64,000 nucleotides of DNA. Origin: Chryseobacterium mucoviscidosis (GTDB lineage Bacteria; Bacteroidota; Bacteroidia; Flavobacteriales; Weeksellaceae). How positions within the stretch are numbered: the stretch's first letter is position 1; every line of letters begins with the position of its first letter. The DNA lies in the NCBI RefSeq assembly GCF_002177115.1, contig NZ_MVAG01000057.1, positions 1 to 64,000 of the forward strand, read 5' to 3'. The translations under genes and the position numbers were made by a program. Below are positions 42,254 to 50,488 of this stretch, piece after piece. The notes below the pieces were generated by a model. That model was not told where the DNA came from, did not search any database, and saw only the letters and a list, made by a program, of their open reading frames with translations.

Positions 42254-42817
42254 TTATTTTTTCGGCTTCTTGCCTGAAGTTTCTGCGGTAGGCTGAACTG
42301 TAGCAGGTTGCGGATTGGAAGCATTCATCGGCTGAACATTATTCTTTTGTCCCGGCTTCTCATACAATGCAGATTTTCCGTTGGTTTTACCGAAAATCTT
42401 ATCAATCTGTTTTTTTGTAAGAAGCTGCGATTTTCCTACGAATTTTCTGTTTTTGTTGATATACTGGATAAACTGAACAGTAGGAGTACCGTAGTTTTTC
42501 TCAAAATGCAGTTCGATAATATCATTCGGAAGTTCCAAAATGATATTTCCTACAGGAATGTCGATAAATCCGTTTTCAATAATTTCATAAAGTCCGGAAA
42601 CGTCTTTATTAAGATTCTGAAAAGAAAATGATCTGAAAGTATTAAGGTTGGCGGTGTTCAGATCCTGATAATTGAAAGTAAATTTATCGTCTTTTTTATA
42701 TAAACCTACGGCATTATCTTTACCAATTTCTATCAGAGTTTCGTTTTTCAACACCTTGATCTGTGAGGAAACTGAAATACCGAACATACATACAAATAGT
42801 AGAATTATTTTTCTCAT
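42254..42817 (-). CDS. Exported protein of unknown function
   Basis: A 187-residue protein with a signal peptide ending VSSQ. The middle part is mixed alpha/beta (LYKKDDKFTFNYQDL, IPVGNIILELPNDIIELHFEKN). The C-terminal 45 residues are a Pro/Gln/Asn-rich tail ending GKKPKK. It is probably periplasmic. It sits upstream of the GldA-like gene on the same strand with an 84-base gap, but no functional link is evident. Confidence 0.6.
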   Translation of the reverse strand: MRKIILLFVCMFGISVSSQIKVLKNETLIEIGKDNAVGLYKKDDKFTFNYQDLNTANLNTFRSFSFQNLNKDVSGLYEIIENGFIDIPVGNIILELPNDIIELHFEKNYGTPTVQFIQYINKNRKFVGKSQLLTKKQIDKIFGKTNGKSALYEKPGQKNNVQPMNASNPQPATVQPTAETSGKKPKK

Positions 42818-43274
42818 GGGTTGATTTTTAATGCTATATAATCTGGTATTCTAAATTAACAAATAAAAACGCGAAAAAGTATTTTTTACTCCCTCAAAAC
42901 AAATGTAACAATTTTTTTTAATATCTGTTAAAAGGAATCAATAGATAAAATTTATTCTTTTTAGTGTGAATTATATTAAAGATTTGAAATTTAATTGTTT
43001 ATAAAAGTAAATTTTAAATTTGTTAAATAATTGATAATTCTTAAAATAGAAGTTTGTATTTCATAATATTTTAAAAATCAATCACTTTACCCGATTATAA
43101 AAGCGATGCTTTAAGTAATTTGTTAGCGAAAACTGTTTAAAATTCAGGGATTGAAATTATTGGCTTAAAGAGAGAAAAGTCCGGAAAGAGTAGAGTTGTT
43201 TTTTTCATTTCGTGTACGTTTATTTTTAAGACAAATTTAGCAAAAATAATCTATGAAAATCCTGTTATCCGCGA
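42818..43274. other. 457-bp AT-rich spacer, no feature recognised
   Basis: I see no supported ORF, no clear hairpin terminator and no repeat shared with the rest of the window. It lies downstream of the LacI gene (minus) and upstream of the 42254 gene (minus). Confidence 0.5.
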
Positions 43275-44207
43275 TTACCTGTTATTTTTAATAAGCTGCA
43301 ACAGCTTAGAAGCCGCCATCGTTCCCATACTGAACCCATCGTTGATGATGCATTCGTAAGATTCATCAAGATATTTCGGAAGTGTGCCTTCGGTTATCGC
43401 AATTACTTTTACATCCGAGGTCTGTACCTTCTTTTTGATAAGAGAACTGTGAAGTCCGGCAAGCGTTTCGTCACTCATCGCGAAATAACCGTCAAACTGT
43501 TCATAGTCCAGAATAATGTTCAGTTTTTCCTTTACGCTTTCTGCAGACTCACAAAAAATAACCTTGCATTCCATTTGCGGATATTCTTTCAGTTTTTGCA
43601 GGAAAAAATCCCTTCTAGTTTGGGTGATGTCCAGATTTTCATCCCCAAAAATGGCAAGAATTTTTTTGCACTTATTATTCGCAAGCTTTTCAGCGGCAGT
43701 TTCCACATTCAGTTTATTATCAAAAATAATCTGTTCAAAAGAACTCTGAGAAATCGTTTTATCAAACATCACTACAGGAACTTCTATCTCCTTTATTCTG
43801 TTCAGGTGAGAAAGATCTTTGGTCTGCCTTGTAAGAGAAATAAGAATTCCGTCCACACGCGAGTTGATGCAGGTAATGATGTTTTCTTCCTCCATTCCCA
43901 CAGATTCTTCTGAGGACAATACAAAAAAATGATACCCTTCCTTATGCAGCACCGAAGAAATTCCTCTTATAATAGAAGGAATAAAAAACATCGACATTTC
44001 CGGAATGATAAGCCCGATAACTTTTGAAGACTTTTTCCTGAAATTGATCGCAAAATCATTCGGAATATAATTAAAAGTTTCTGCAGCCTCCTTTACTCTT
44101 TGCTTTACGGCACTGCTGATATCGGGGTGATCTTTAAGCGCTCTGGATACTGTAGATACACTGATATTGAGCATTTCTGCGAGGTCTTTTATAGTGACTC
44201 TTTTCAT
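43275..44207 (-). CDS. LacI-family transcriptional regulator of the sucrose-type locus
   Basis: A 310-residue regulator. The helix-turn-helix TIKDLAEMLNISVSTVSRAL is followed by the hinge segment PNDFAINFRKKSSKVIGLIIP and a periplasmic-binding-protein-like sensor. At 310 residues it is slightly shorter than typical LacI proteins. It is divergent from a TonB receptor gene. Two CAAACGTTTG palindromes in the shared spacer are its likely operators. In the comparable sux locus of Xanthomonas a LacI regulator (SuxR) represses sucrose uptake genes. Effector identity is inferred from the neighbouring genes. Confidence 0.9.
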   Translation of the reverse strand: MKRVTIKDLAEMLNISVSTVSRALKDHPDISSAVKQRVKEAAETFNYIPNDFAINFRKKSSKVIGLIIPEMSMFFIPSIIRGISSVLHKEGYHFFVLSSEESVGMEEENIITCINSRVDGILISLTRQTKDLSHLNRIKEIEVPVVMFDKTISQSSFEQIIFDNKLNVETAAEKLANNKCKKILAIFGDENLDITQTRRDFFLQKLKEYPQMECKVIFCESAESVKEKLNIILDYEQFDGYFAMSDETLAGLHSSLIKKKVQTSDVKVIAITEGTLPKYLDESYECIINDGFSMGTMAASKLLQLIKNNR

Positions 44208-44336
44208 TTTTAAGTTAATTGAGGCAATTTTTGGGTTAATTTAGTGATGTTTCGAGGTTAAATTTAAGTTAAAAAATGTTAATATTTTGTTTTAAAAAGT
44301 TAATAAAAGGTTAAAATTTTAAGAAGTTATCCACCG

Positions 44337-44358
44337 CAAACGTTTGCGCAAACGTTTG
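44337..44358. promoter_or_regulatory. Paired LacI-type operators (CAAACGTTTG twice)
   Basis: Two identical 10-bp palindromes at 44337-44346 and 44349-44358, 12 bases centre to centre, with CG between them. The centre TTTGCGCAAA forms a third symmetry. The CG at the centre of each site is typical for LacI-family operators. The distance is 130 bases to the regulator start and 93 to the receptor start. Confidence 0.8.
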
Positions 44359-44450
44359 AAATTAATATAAATTTAACACAAACCAAAAACTACATTTTGA
44401 ATATGTTAAAAAAAATACTTTTAGACCATAATTAAAAACTCTCAAAAATT

Positions 44451-46874
44451 ATGGAATCAAAAATTTTTACCAGATTGCTCATTTTCGGCGCGATGAATAC
44501 AGCAGCCTTTATGTTTTCTCAGAGTACAGAAAATGATACAATTACAAGAGGTAAAGCAATCGATGAGGTAGTTATCACAGGTAACTCCAATCCTAAAGCT
44601 TCTATTAAAACCAGTACTTCTATTTCTACCTTAAAAATGAAAGATATAGAAAATGCTGCTCCAAGAACAACTGCCGAAATTTTCCGTACCATTCCGGGAA
44701 TCCGTTCAGAATCTTCAGGTGGGGAAGGAAACTCCAATATTACGGTAAGAGGGGTTCCTGTTTCAGCAGGAGGTTCCAGATATCTATTGATCCAGGAAGA
44801 CGGTTTACCGGTAATGCAGTTCGGAGATATCGCATTCGGAACACAGGATCAGTTTACAAGATTCGATTCTTTTGTTTCCAGAGTGGAAGCGTTAAGAGGA
44901 GGTTCTGCATCTGTTTTTGCAAGTAATTCTCCGGCGGGGATCATCAACTTCATCACGAAAACCGGAGAAAAAGAAGGCGGAAGCATCACACAGCAGCTAG
45001 GATTAAACTATAAAAATTACAGAACAGATTTCGACTACGGAACGCAGATCGCAGATAATACGTTTTTAGCTTTGGGAGGTTTCTACAGAATCGGGGACGG
45101 ACCAAGAAAAACAGGATTCAATTCCAATAACGGAGGACAGTTCAGAGTATCTTTACTGAAAAAGTTCGAGAAAGGAAGCTTCAGAGTGTATGCTAAATTT
45201 CTGGATGACAGAACTGCTGCGTATATGCCGATGCCGGTTGCGGTTTCAGGAACAGATGCAGATCCGAAATGGTCTTCTTTATCCAATTATAACATCCTGA
45301 ACGGTGCGTTACAGACGATCAATCTTCAACACGACAGAACATTAGGAAACGACGGTAATATTTTTGACAGCGATGTTTCAGACGGAATGCATTCCATTTC
45401 AAAAACCATTGGTGCAGAATTCAATTATGACCTTGGAGAAGGATGGAAATTTGAAGAAAAAATCCGTTATTCCGCAAACAATGGACAGTTCATTGCACCT
45501 TTCCCTGCAAGTGTAAGCAAAGGAAGTGATTTCTTTACGGCAGCTAACTTTACCAATTTCGGAAGTGCGGTGTATTCAGGAACCAATACTCCGGTTGATA
45601 TGAATGCTTATTATATGAAACTCGCACTTTTCAATGTAAAGCTTAACAACTTCAATAATTTTGTAAACGATTTTAACATCAGCAAAAAATGGAGCAATGT
45701 GAAATTCAACGCAGGATTGTATAAAGCTACCCAAAACATCAATATGGACTGGATGTGGAACAACTATATTCAGGAAGTAAGCGACAGCAATGCAAGATTG
45801 GTAGATGTTAAAAACCTTTCAGGAGCTTTCATCACAGATCAAGGTTTACTTAACTATGGAATGAAAGACTGGGGGAATTTAAAAAGAAACTACAATACGA
45901 AATATGACATTACTGCGCCTCACGCACAGATCGAAATTAATGCGACTGATAAGTTAACGATTGATGCGGGTGCAAGATATGATATCGGAAAAGTAACAGG
46001 AACTTTTTCAGGAGGAACCGTTACGTATACAAGTCGCGATATGAACGGAAACGGAGTAATCGATATTCCTGAACAGTTGGTAGGTTCTAACGACAACATC
46101 AATGTTCCTGTAAACTACAGATACGGAATTTTCGGATATTCAGTAGGTGCTAATTATGCTTTAAACAGTAAAAATGCCGTATTTGCAAGAGTGAGCCAGG
46201 GTGGAAGTGCTTCTGCAGACAGAATTTTATTCTCCGGATACAACTATACCAATAATGACGATCCTGCATTGGATGCTGTAAAAGTAAACAAAGTAAATCA
46301 GGTGGAAGCCGGTTACAAATTAAGAGGAGCAGGATACTTCCTTAATACAACACTTTTCTATGCAGGAACTAAGGAAGCGAATTACGAAGCGACTACACAG
46401 AGAAAAACAGAAAACAAATACGAGTCTCTTGGGGTAGAATTGGACGGATATTACAGAATTACAAAAGGTTTTGACATAAAAGCAGGACTTACTTATACCC
46501 ATGCGGAAATTAAAAACGCACTGGATCCTACCATCGTTGGAAACACGCCTAGAAGAACACCTAAATTCATGTACTCCGTAAACCCTAACTTCAGCGTAGA
46601 TAAACTGAATGTTGGTTTCTATCTAATCGGAGCAACAAAAGCTTACACGCAGGATTCAAACAAATTAATTATGCCTGGTTATGCGATTGTAAACCCTTAT
46701 ATTTCTTACCAACTGATGAAAAATCTTTCGGTTAGCGTAAATGCAAACAACATCTTCAACACCATTGCAGTTACAGAAGCTGAAGAAGGATCTATCGCAG
46801 GAGGAAACGGAATCGTAAGAGCAAGAACGCTTCCGGGAAGCAGCTACAGCGCAAGTGTAAAATTTGACTTTTAA
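44451..46874 (+). CDS. TonB-dependent receptor, probably for sucrose or a related sugar
   Basis: An 807-residue outer-membrane receptor with a signal peptide ending FMFSQ. A TonB-box-like AIDEVVITGN is followed by the plug domain with IFRTIPGIRSESSGGEG, ITVRGVPVSAGG, LIQEDGLPVMQFGDI and VEALRGGSASVFASNSPAGI. The barrel ends in SYSASVKFDF with terminal Phe. It does not belong to the SusC subfamily; it has no carboxypeptidase-regulatory domain and no SusD partner. Placement between a LacI operator and GH100-like and SLC45-like genes resembles SuxA. Substrate is inferred. Confidence 0.85.
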   Translation: MESKIFTRLLIFGAMNTAAFMFSQSTENDTITRGKAIDEVVITGNSNPKASIKTSTSISTLKMKDIENAAPRTTAEIFRTIPGIRSESSGGEGNSNITVRGVPVSAGGSRYLLIQEDGLPVMQFGDIAFGTQDQFTRFDSFVSRVEALRGGSASVFASNSPAGIINFITKTGEKEGGSITQQLGLNYKNYRTDFDYGTQIADNTFLALGGFYRIGDGPRKTGFNSNNGGQFRVSLLKKFEKGSFRVYAKFLDDRTAAYMPMPVAVSGTDADPKWSSLSNYNILNGALQTINLQHDRTLGNDGNIFDSDVSDGMHSISKTIGAEFNYDLGEGWKFEEKIRYSANNGQFIAPFPASVSKGSDFFTAANFTNFGSAVYSGTNTPVDMNAYYMKLALFNVKLNNFNNFVNDFNISKKWSNVKFNAGLYKATQNINMDWMWNNYIQEVSDSNARLVDVKNLSGAFITDQGLLNYGMKDWGNLKRNYNTKYDITAPHAQIEINATDKLTIDAGARYDIGKVTGTFSGGTVTYTSRDMNGNGVIDIPEQLVGSNDNINVPVNYRYGIFGYSVGANYALNSKNAVFARVSQGGSASADRILFSGYNYTNNDDPALDAVKVNKVNQVEAGYKLRGAGYFLNTTLFYAGTKEANYEATTQRKTENKYESLGVELDGYYRITKGFDIKAGLTYTHAEIKNALDPTIVGNTPRRTPKFMYSVNPNFSVDKLNVGFYLIGATKAYTQDSNKLIMPGYAIVNPYISYQLMKNLSVSVNANNIFNTIAVTEAEEGSIAGGNGIVRARTLPGSSYSASVKFDF

Positions 46875-46890
46875 TACTTTTACCTCTAAA

Positions 46891-46926
46891 TGTGGAATGA
46901 ATGAAAGTTCATTCCGCATTTTTTTC
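46891..46926 (+). terminator. Partial terminator between receptor and hydrolase genes
   Basis: 11-bp stem (TGTGGAATGAA with TTCATTCCGCA, one wobble), 6-base loop and a T run. The hydrolase start lies beyond it at 46940, so read-through is needed. It probably makes receptor mRNA more abundant than the distal genes. Confidence 0.75.
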
Positions 46927-46939
46927 AAAAAAATACAAT

Positions 46940-48067
46940 ATGTTTAGACAGGAAGCCATTGAAATTATAAGGAAAGCCATCACAGAAGAAGGAATTCTGG
47001 CATCTGCACAACAAAGAGACAACTACGCAAGAGTATGGGCGAGAGATTCTATGATGACGGGATATGCCGGAATTTTAGTAAATGACGAAGAAATTCTTGC
47101 CGGACTGGAAAAATCTGTTCTTACACTCGCTAAACATCAGGCGGAAAACGGACAGATCCCTTCCAATGTGGTGAATGATAAAGCAAGCTACGGAACACAC
47201 GTAGGAAGAACCGATGCCACAACTTGGTGGATCGTTACAACCTGCGAATATCTTAAAAACAAGCAAAATGACGAGCTTAAAAAAAGTCTGAAAGAAAAAA
47301 TTTACAAAGCCCTTTCCTGTCTTAAAAGCTGGGAATACAACCAAAGAGGTTTGGTGTACAGTCCGTTGGGCGGAAACTGGGCAGATGAATATGTAACTTC
47401 CGGATATACTTTGTACGATAACGTTCTGAGATATTGGGCTTTAAAAAATGCTGCTGAAGTTTATGATGATAAAACATTAAAAACTGTAGCGGAAAATACA
47501 AAAAATCTGATTCAGGAAAACTTTTATAAAAATGAAAATGGTTCAGATTCAGCTAAATATCACGAAACGGCTTATGCGAAAATTACCGCAAAACCCTATT
47601 TCTACGCTTCGCTGAATGCAAACGGATATGACGGACGTTTTGATCTTGCAGGAAATGCACTCGCTCTCTTACTGGATTTTGATCTGGATCTAAACGCTTT
47701 TTCAGAATTTTTAAATGGAGTAAAAGAGGAATTCAGACATTGGATGATTCCTGCTTTTTATCCTGTGATTTTCCCAGGCGATGACGATTGGCGACTGCTG
47801 GAAAACAACTACAGCTACAGCTTCAAAAACGAACCCTATCATTTCCATAACGGAGGTTCATGGCCGATATTTTTAGGCTGGCTTTGTCTCGGACTTAAAC
47901 GGAAAGGCGTAAAAGACATTCCTGAAAAAATCCTGAAGCAGTACGAAGAACTGATGAATGAAAAAGGAGAGCATTTCAGAGAATACTATTCCACAGATCA
48001 GCTATTGCCATTGGGAACAGAGCAGCTTTGCTTTTCGGCATCGGGATATCTTTTAATGACTTATTAA
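46940..48067 (+). CDS. Glycoside hydrolase, GH100-like (neutral-invertase-like)
   Basis: A 375-residue (alpha/alpha)6-barrel enzyme with no signal peptide, so cytoplasmic. ATG 46940 is chosen because the ATG at 46901 lies inside the terminator hairpin. Motifs resembling neutral invertases are RVWARDSMMTGYAGIL, YGTHVGRTDATTWWIV, GGNWADEYVTSGYTLYDN and PYHFHNGGSWPIFLGWL. GH100 enzymes cleave sucrose to glucose and fructose. The neighbouring SLC45-like transporter fits. Alternative: another (alpha/alpha)6 glucosidase such as an amylo-1,6-glucosidase relative. Confidence 0.7.
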   Translation: MFRQEAIEIIRKAITEEGILASAQQRDNYARVWARDSMMTGYAGILVNDEEILAGLEKSVLTLAKHQAENGQIPSNVVNDKASYGTHVGRTDATTWWIVTTCEYLKNKQNDELKKSLKEKIYKALSCLKSWEYNQRGLVYSPLGGNWADEYVTSGYTLYDNVLRYWALKNAAEVYDDKTLKTVAENTKNLIQENFYKNENGSDSAKYHETAYAKITAKPYFYASLNANGYDGRFDLAGNALALLLDFDLDLNAFSEFLNGVKEEFRHWMIPAFYPVIFPGDDDWRLLENNYSYSFKNEPYHFHNGGSWPIFLGWLCLGLKRKGVKDIPEKILKQYEELMNEKGEHFREYYSTDQLLPLGTEQLCFSASGYLLMTY

Positions 48068-48107
48068 AGTACAGTTTTTCAAATTTTTCATCTTAAAAAA
48101 GTAAAAA

Positions 48108-48758
48108 ATGGTCGGCGACGTTATAGAATTAAAAGAAAAACATCTGGCTACAGCCAAAGAAATAACAGCATTATTGAAAAAAAACTTTCCCCTGGATGGA
48201 AAGCAGAAAATTGCGATCGGGATTGCAGGAGAAAGCGGAAGCGGAAAATCGGTAACTGCTTTTGCTCTAAAGAAAATTCTGGAGCAGGAGAATGTGAAAA
48301 GTCTGGTTTTGCAGATGGACGATTATTTCAAACTTCCTCCGAAAACCAACCACGAGAATCGACTAAAATCTCTGGATAATGTAGGAATTCAGGAAGTAGA
48401 TCTTGAAAAATTATCTCAGAATATAAAAGATTTTAAAACAGAATCTGCGGAGATTGAAAAGCCTTTGGTTTACTACAGCGAGAATCTGATCAGCAGTGAA
48501 AAAATCGGCACTTCAGGGTACGAAGTTATCCTTGTGGAAGGAACCTACATTCTCGAAATTGAAGAATTTGATTTTAAAATTTTCATAGACCGCAATTACA
48601 GAGACACTCACGAAAACCGTATGAAACGCAATCGTGACGAGCAAAGTGATTTTGTAGAAAAAGTTTTGGAAATTGAACATCATATTATCCGCAGTTTCAA
48701 AAATAATGCAGATCTTATTCTCGGAAAAAACTATGAACTTGTAAACACAGATTTATGA
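48108..48758 (+). CDS. P-loop kinase of the uridine kinase/phosphoribulokinase type
   Basis: A 216-residue soluble kinase. Walker A is GIAGESGSGKSVTAF, and LVLQMDDYFKLPPK follows with the DDYF motif of uridine kinase-like enzymes. VEGTYILEIEEFDFKIFIDR and the Arg-rich lid RNYRDTHENRMKRNRDEQ complete the fold. The position between GH100-like and transporter genes suggests that it phosphorylates a product of the sugar pathway, perhaps fructose or glucose. The sequence alone does not show this. It overlaps the next gene by four bases. Confidence 0.8.
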   Translation: MVGDVIELKEKHLATAKEITALLKKNFPLDGKQKIAIGIAGESGSGKSVTAFALKKILEQENVKSLVLQMDDYFKLPPKTNHENRLKSLDNVGIQEVDLEKLSQNIKDFKTESAEIEKPLVYYSENLISSEKIGTSGYEVILVEGTYILEIEEFDFKIFIDRNYRDTHENRMKRNRDEQSDFVEKVLEIEHHIIRSFKNNADLILGKNYELVNTDL

Positions 48759-50158
48759 ACGTAAAAAAAATCATTCCGCGCCTGAGTTTCTGGCAGATCT
48801 GGAATATGAACGTCGGATTTTTCGGCATTCAGTACAGTTTCGGGCTTCAGCAGACTGCGGTTAATCCCATCTATTCGTTTTTGGGAGCGCATGCAGAACA
48901 GCTTCCGATCCTCAATCTGGCGGGTCCCATTACCGGATTGCTAATCCAGCCGTTAATCGGAGCCATCAGCGATAAAACATGGAGTCCGAAATGGGGGCGC
49001 AGAAAACCGTTCTTTTTGTTGGGAGCATTATTCTGCAGTATTGCCTTGTTTTTATTTCCTTTCAGTTCTACCATCTGGATGGCAGCGGGACTTTTATGGA
49101 TTCTGGATGCCGCAAACAATACCGCAATGGAACCTTACCGCGCTTTCATCGGAGACAAACTTCCGGAAGATCAGCAAACCTTCGGCTTTCAGATGCAGAG
49201 TCTTTTTGTGGGAGCGGGGATTACCCTTGCCAATCTTTCCTTATTTGTTTTTCAAAAATATTTAGGCGGAAATTCTGCAAGCGGAGGAATTCCTATATGG
49301 GTTTATTATTCTTTTTTTCTAGGTTCGTTCTGTTCAATCGCATCTGTGGCGTGGTCTGTGTATAAAACACCCGAAATCCCGCCAACGGAAGAAGAAATTG
49401 AAGAATTAAGAATAGCAAAAGAAAAAAGTACATTTTTTACACCTTTTATAGAAATTATTGTCGCAATAAAAGAAATGCCGAAAGTTCTCTGGCAGCTTGC
49501 TTTGGTATATCTTTTCCAGTGGTATGCACTGTTTGTCTATTGGCAGTTCATTACGCCGATGCTGAAGTCTTCGCTGTACGGAATCTCTGAAGCTGATGAA
49601 ACTAAAGCCAATGCATTGATAGAAAGTGCTAAAAAAGGAATTTCTGTTGTATCCTCCGACTTAAGCTGGGCAAAAGGAATTCTGCATCAGGTTGAGGTTG
49701 CGGTAGGACAGACCGGATTAATGAACGGTTCTTATAATATCGTGACGATGCTTTCTGCTTTGCTTCTTGTACCTTTTGCTAAAAAATTCGGTTCTAAAAA
49801 CACCTATATATTTTGTTTGTTCCTCACAGGTTTAGGCATTATGACCTTACCTTTTATTAAAAATGAATACTTTATCTTACTTCCGATGGTTACATTGGGA
49901 ATCGGGTGGGCTTCGATGATGGGACTGCCGTATTCTATGGTTTCACCATCCATTCCGCACAGCAAAAGAGGAATTTACATGGGGGTGATTAATATGATGA
50001 TTGTAATTCCGATGCTCATACAGACGTTATCTTTTGGTTTTGTATTCAATAACTTTTTAGGAAATAATTCTTCCTCGGCAATTATTCTCGCAGGAGTGCT
50101 GTTTGTAGTAGCCGGAAGTTGTGTATTTCTAATAAAACCTGATACTTCAGAAAAGTAA
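48755..50158 (+). CDS. SLC45/sucrose-type MFS transporter
   Basis: A 467-residue inner-membrane transporter with about 12 helices. GPITGLLIQPLIGAISDKTW and KWGRRKPFFLLGA match the conserved LxGPxxGxxVQPxxGxxSD...GRRRP signature of plant SUT/SLC45 sucrose-proton symporters. GLQQTAVNPIYSFLGAHAEQ occupies the first loop. It overlaps the kinase gene by ATGA. Together with the LacI regulator, TonB receptor and GH100-like enzyme it completes an uptake and hydrolysis path for sucrose or a similar disaccharide. The symport ion and substrate are inferred. Confidence 0.85.
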   Translation: MNVKKIIPRLSFWQIWNMNVGFFGIQYSFGLQQTAVNPIYSFLGAHAEQLPILNLAGPITGLLIQPLIGAISDKTWSPKWGRRKPFFLLGALFCSIALFLFPFSSTIWMAAGLLWILDAANNTAMEPYRAFIGDKLPEDQQTFGFQMQSLFVGAGITLANLSLFVFQKYLGGNSASGGIPIWVYYSFFLGSFCSIASVAWSVYKTPEIPPTEEEIEELRIAKEKSTFFTPFIEIIVAIKEMPKVLWQLALVYLFQWYALFVYWQFITPMLKSSLYGISEADETKANALIESAKKGISVVSSDLSWAKGILHQVEVAVGQTGLMNGSYNIVTMLSALLLVPFAKKFGSKNTYIFCLFLTGLGIMTLPFIKNEYFILLPMVTLGIGWASMMGLPYSMVSPSIPHSKRGIYMGVINMMIVIPMLIQTLSFGFVFNNFLGNNSSSAIILAGVLFVVAGSCVFLIKPDTSEK

Positions 50159-50189
50159 ATAGATCTTCATATTATTTGGTTAGGAAGCA

Positions 50190-50217
50190 GGCTGCAAAAT
50201 TTTTGCAGCCGCTTTTT
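50190..50217 (+). terminator. Terminator of the sucrose-type operon
   Basis: GGCTGCA/TGCAGCC stem (7 bp, extendable by A-T pairs), short AT loop, then GCTTTTT. Confidence 0.85.
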
Positions 50218-50463
50218 GTATGGAAGCATATCTGTTTTCAATCCTTAATTCTTCTAAATGTAAGATAATCAGAATGATTTAGTATAAAATCAGCATAAAT
50301 TTTCGCTAATGCTCCATTCCTGTTGATGTATTCACTCACATCAAGATAAAATATAAGCAGCATCAGATTGTTTTTACCTTCGATTTTATGAGCAGATCCG
50401 GATAAAAGCGATTATTAAATTCATAAAACTTCACATTCAGGATTTTTAATAGTCTTTAATGGT

Positions 50464-50471
50464 TATATTTG
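50464..50471 (+). promoter_or_regulatory. -7 element of the histidine kinase promoter
   Basis: TATATTTG, exact match to TAnnTTTG, 17 bases before the ATG. The -33 region has no clear TTG. Confidence 0.55.
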
Positions 50472-50488
50472 ATTAATTAAATTGAATT

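Larger units (their letters stand above)
50159..50488. other. 330-bp spacer with terminator and promoter
   Basis: Contains the terminator of the sucrose-type operon (50190-50217) and a TATATTTG element (50464-50471) for the histidine kinase gene. The rest is AT-rich with no ORF. Confidence 0.6.

Noticed and set aside
46901..46939. Upstream start for the GH100-like hydrolase
   Set aside because: The ATG is inside a hairpin followed by a T run; the later ATG at 46940 is the plausible start.
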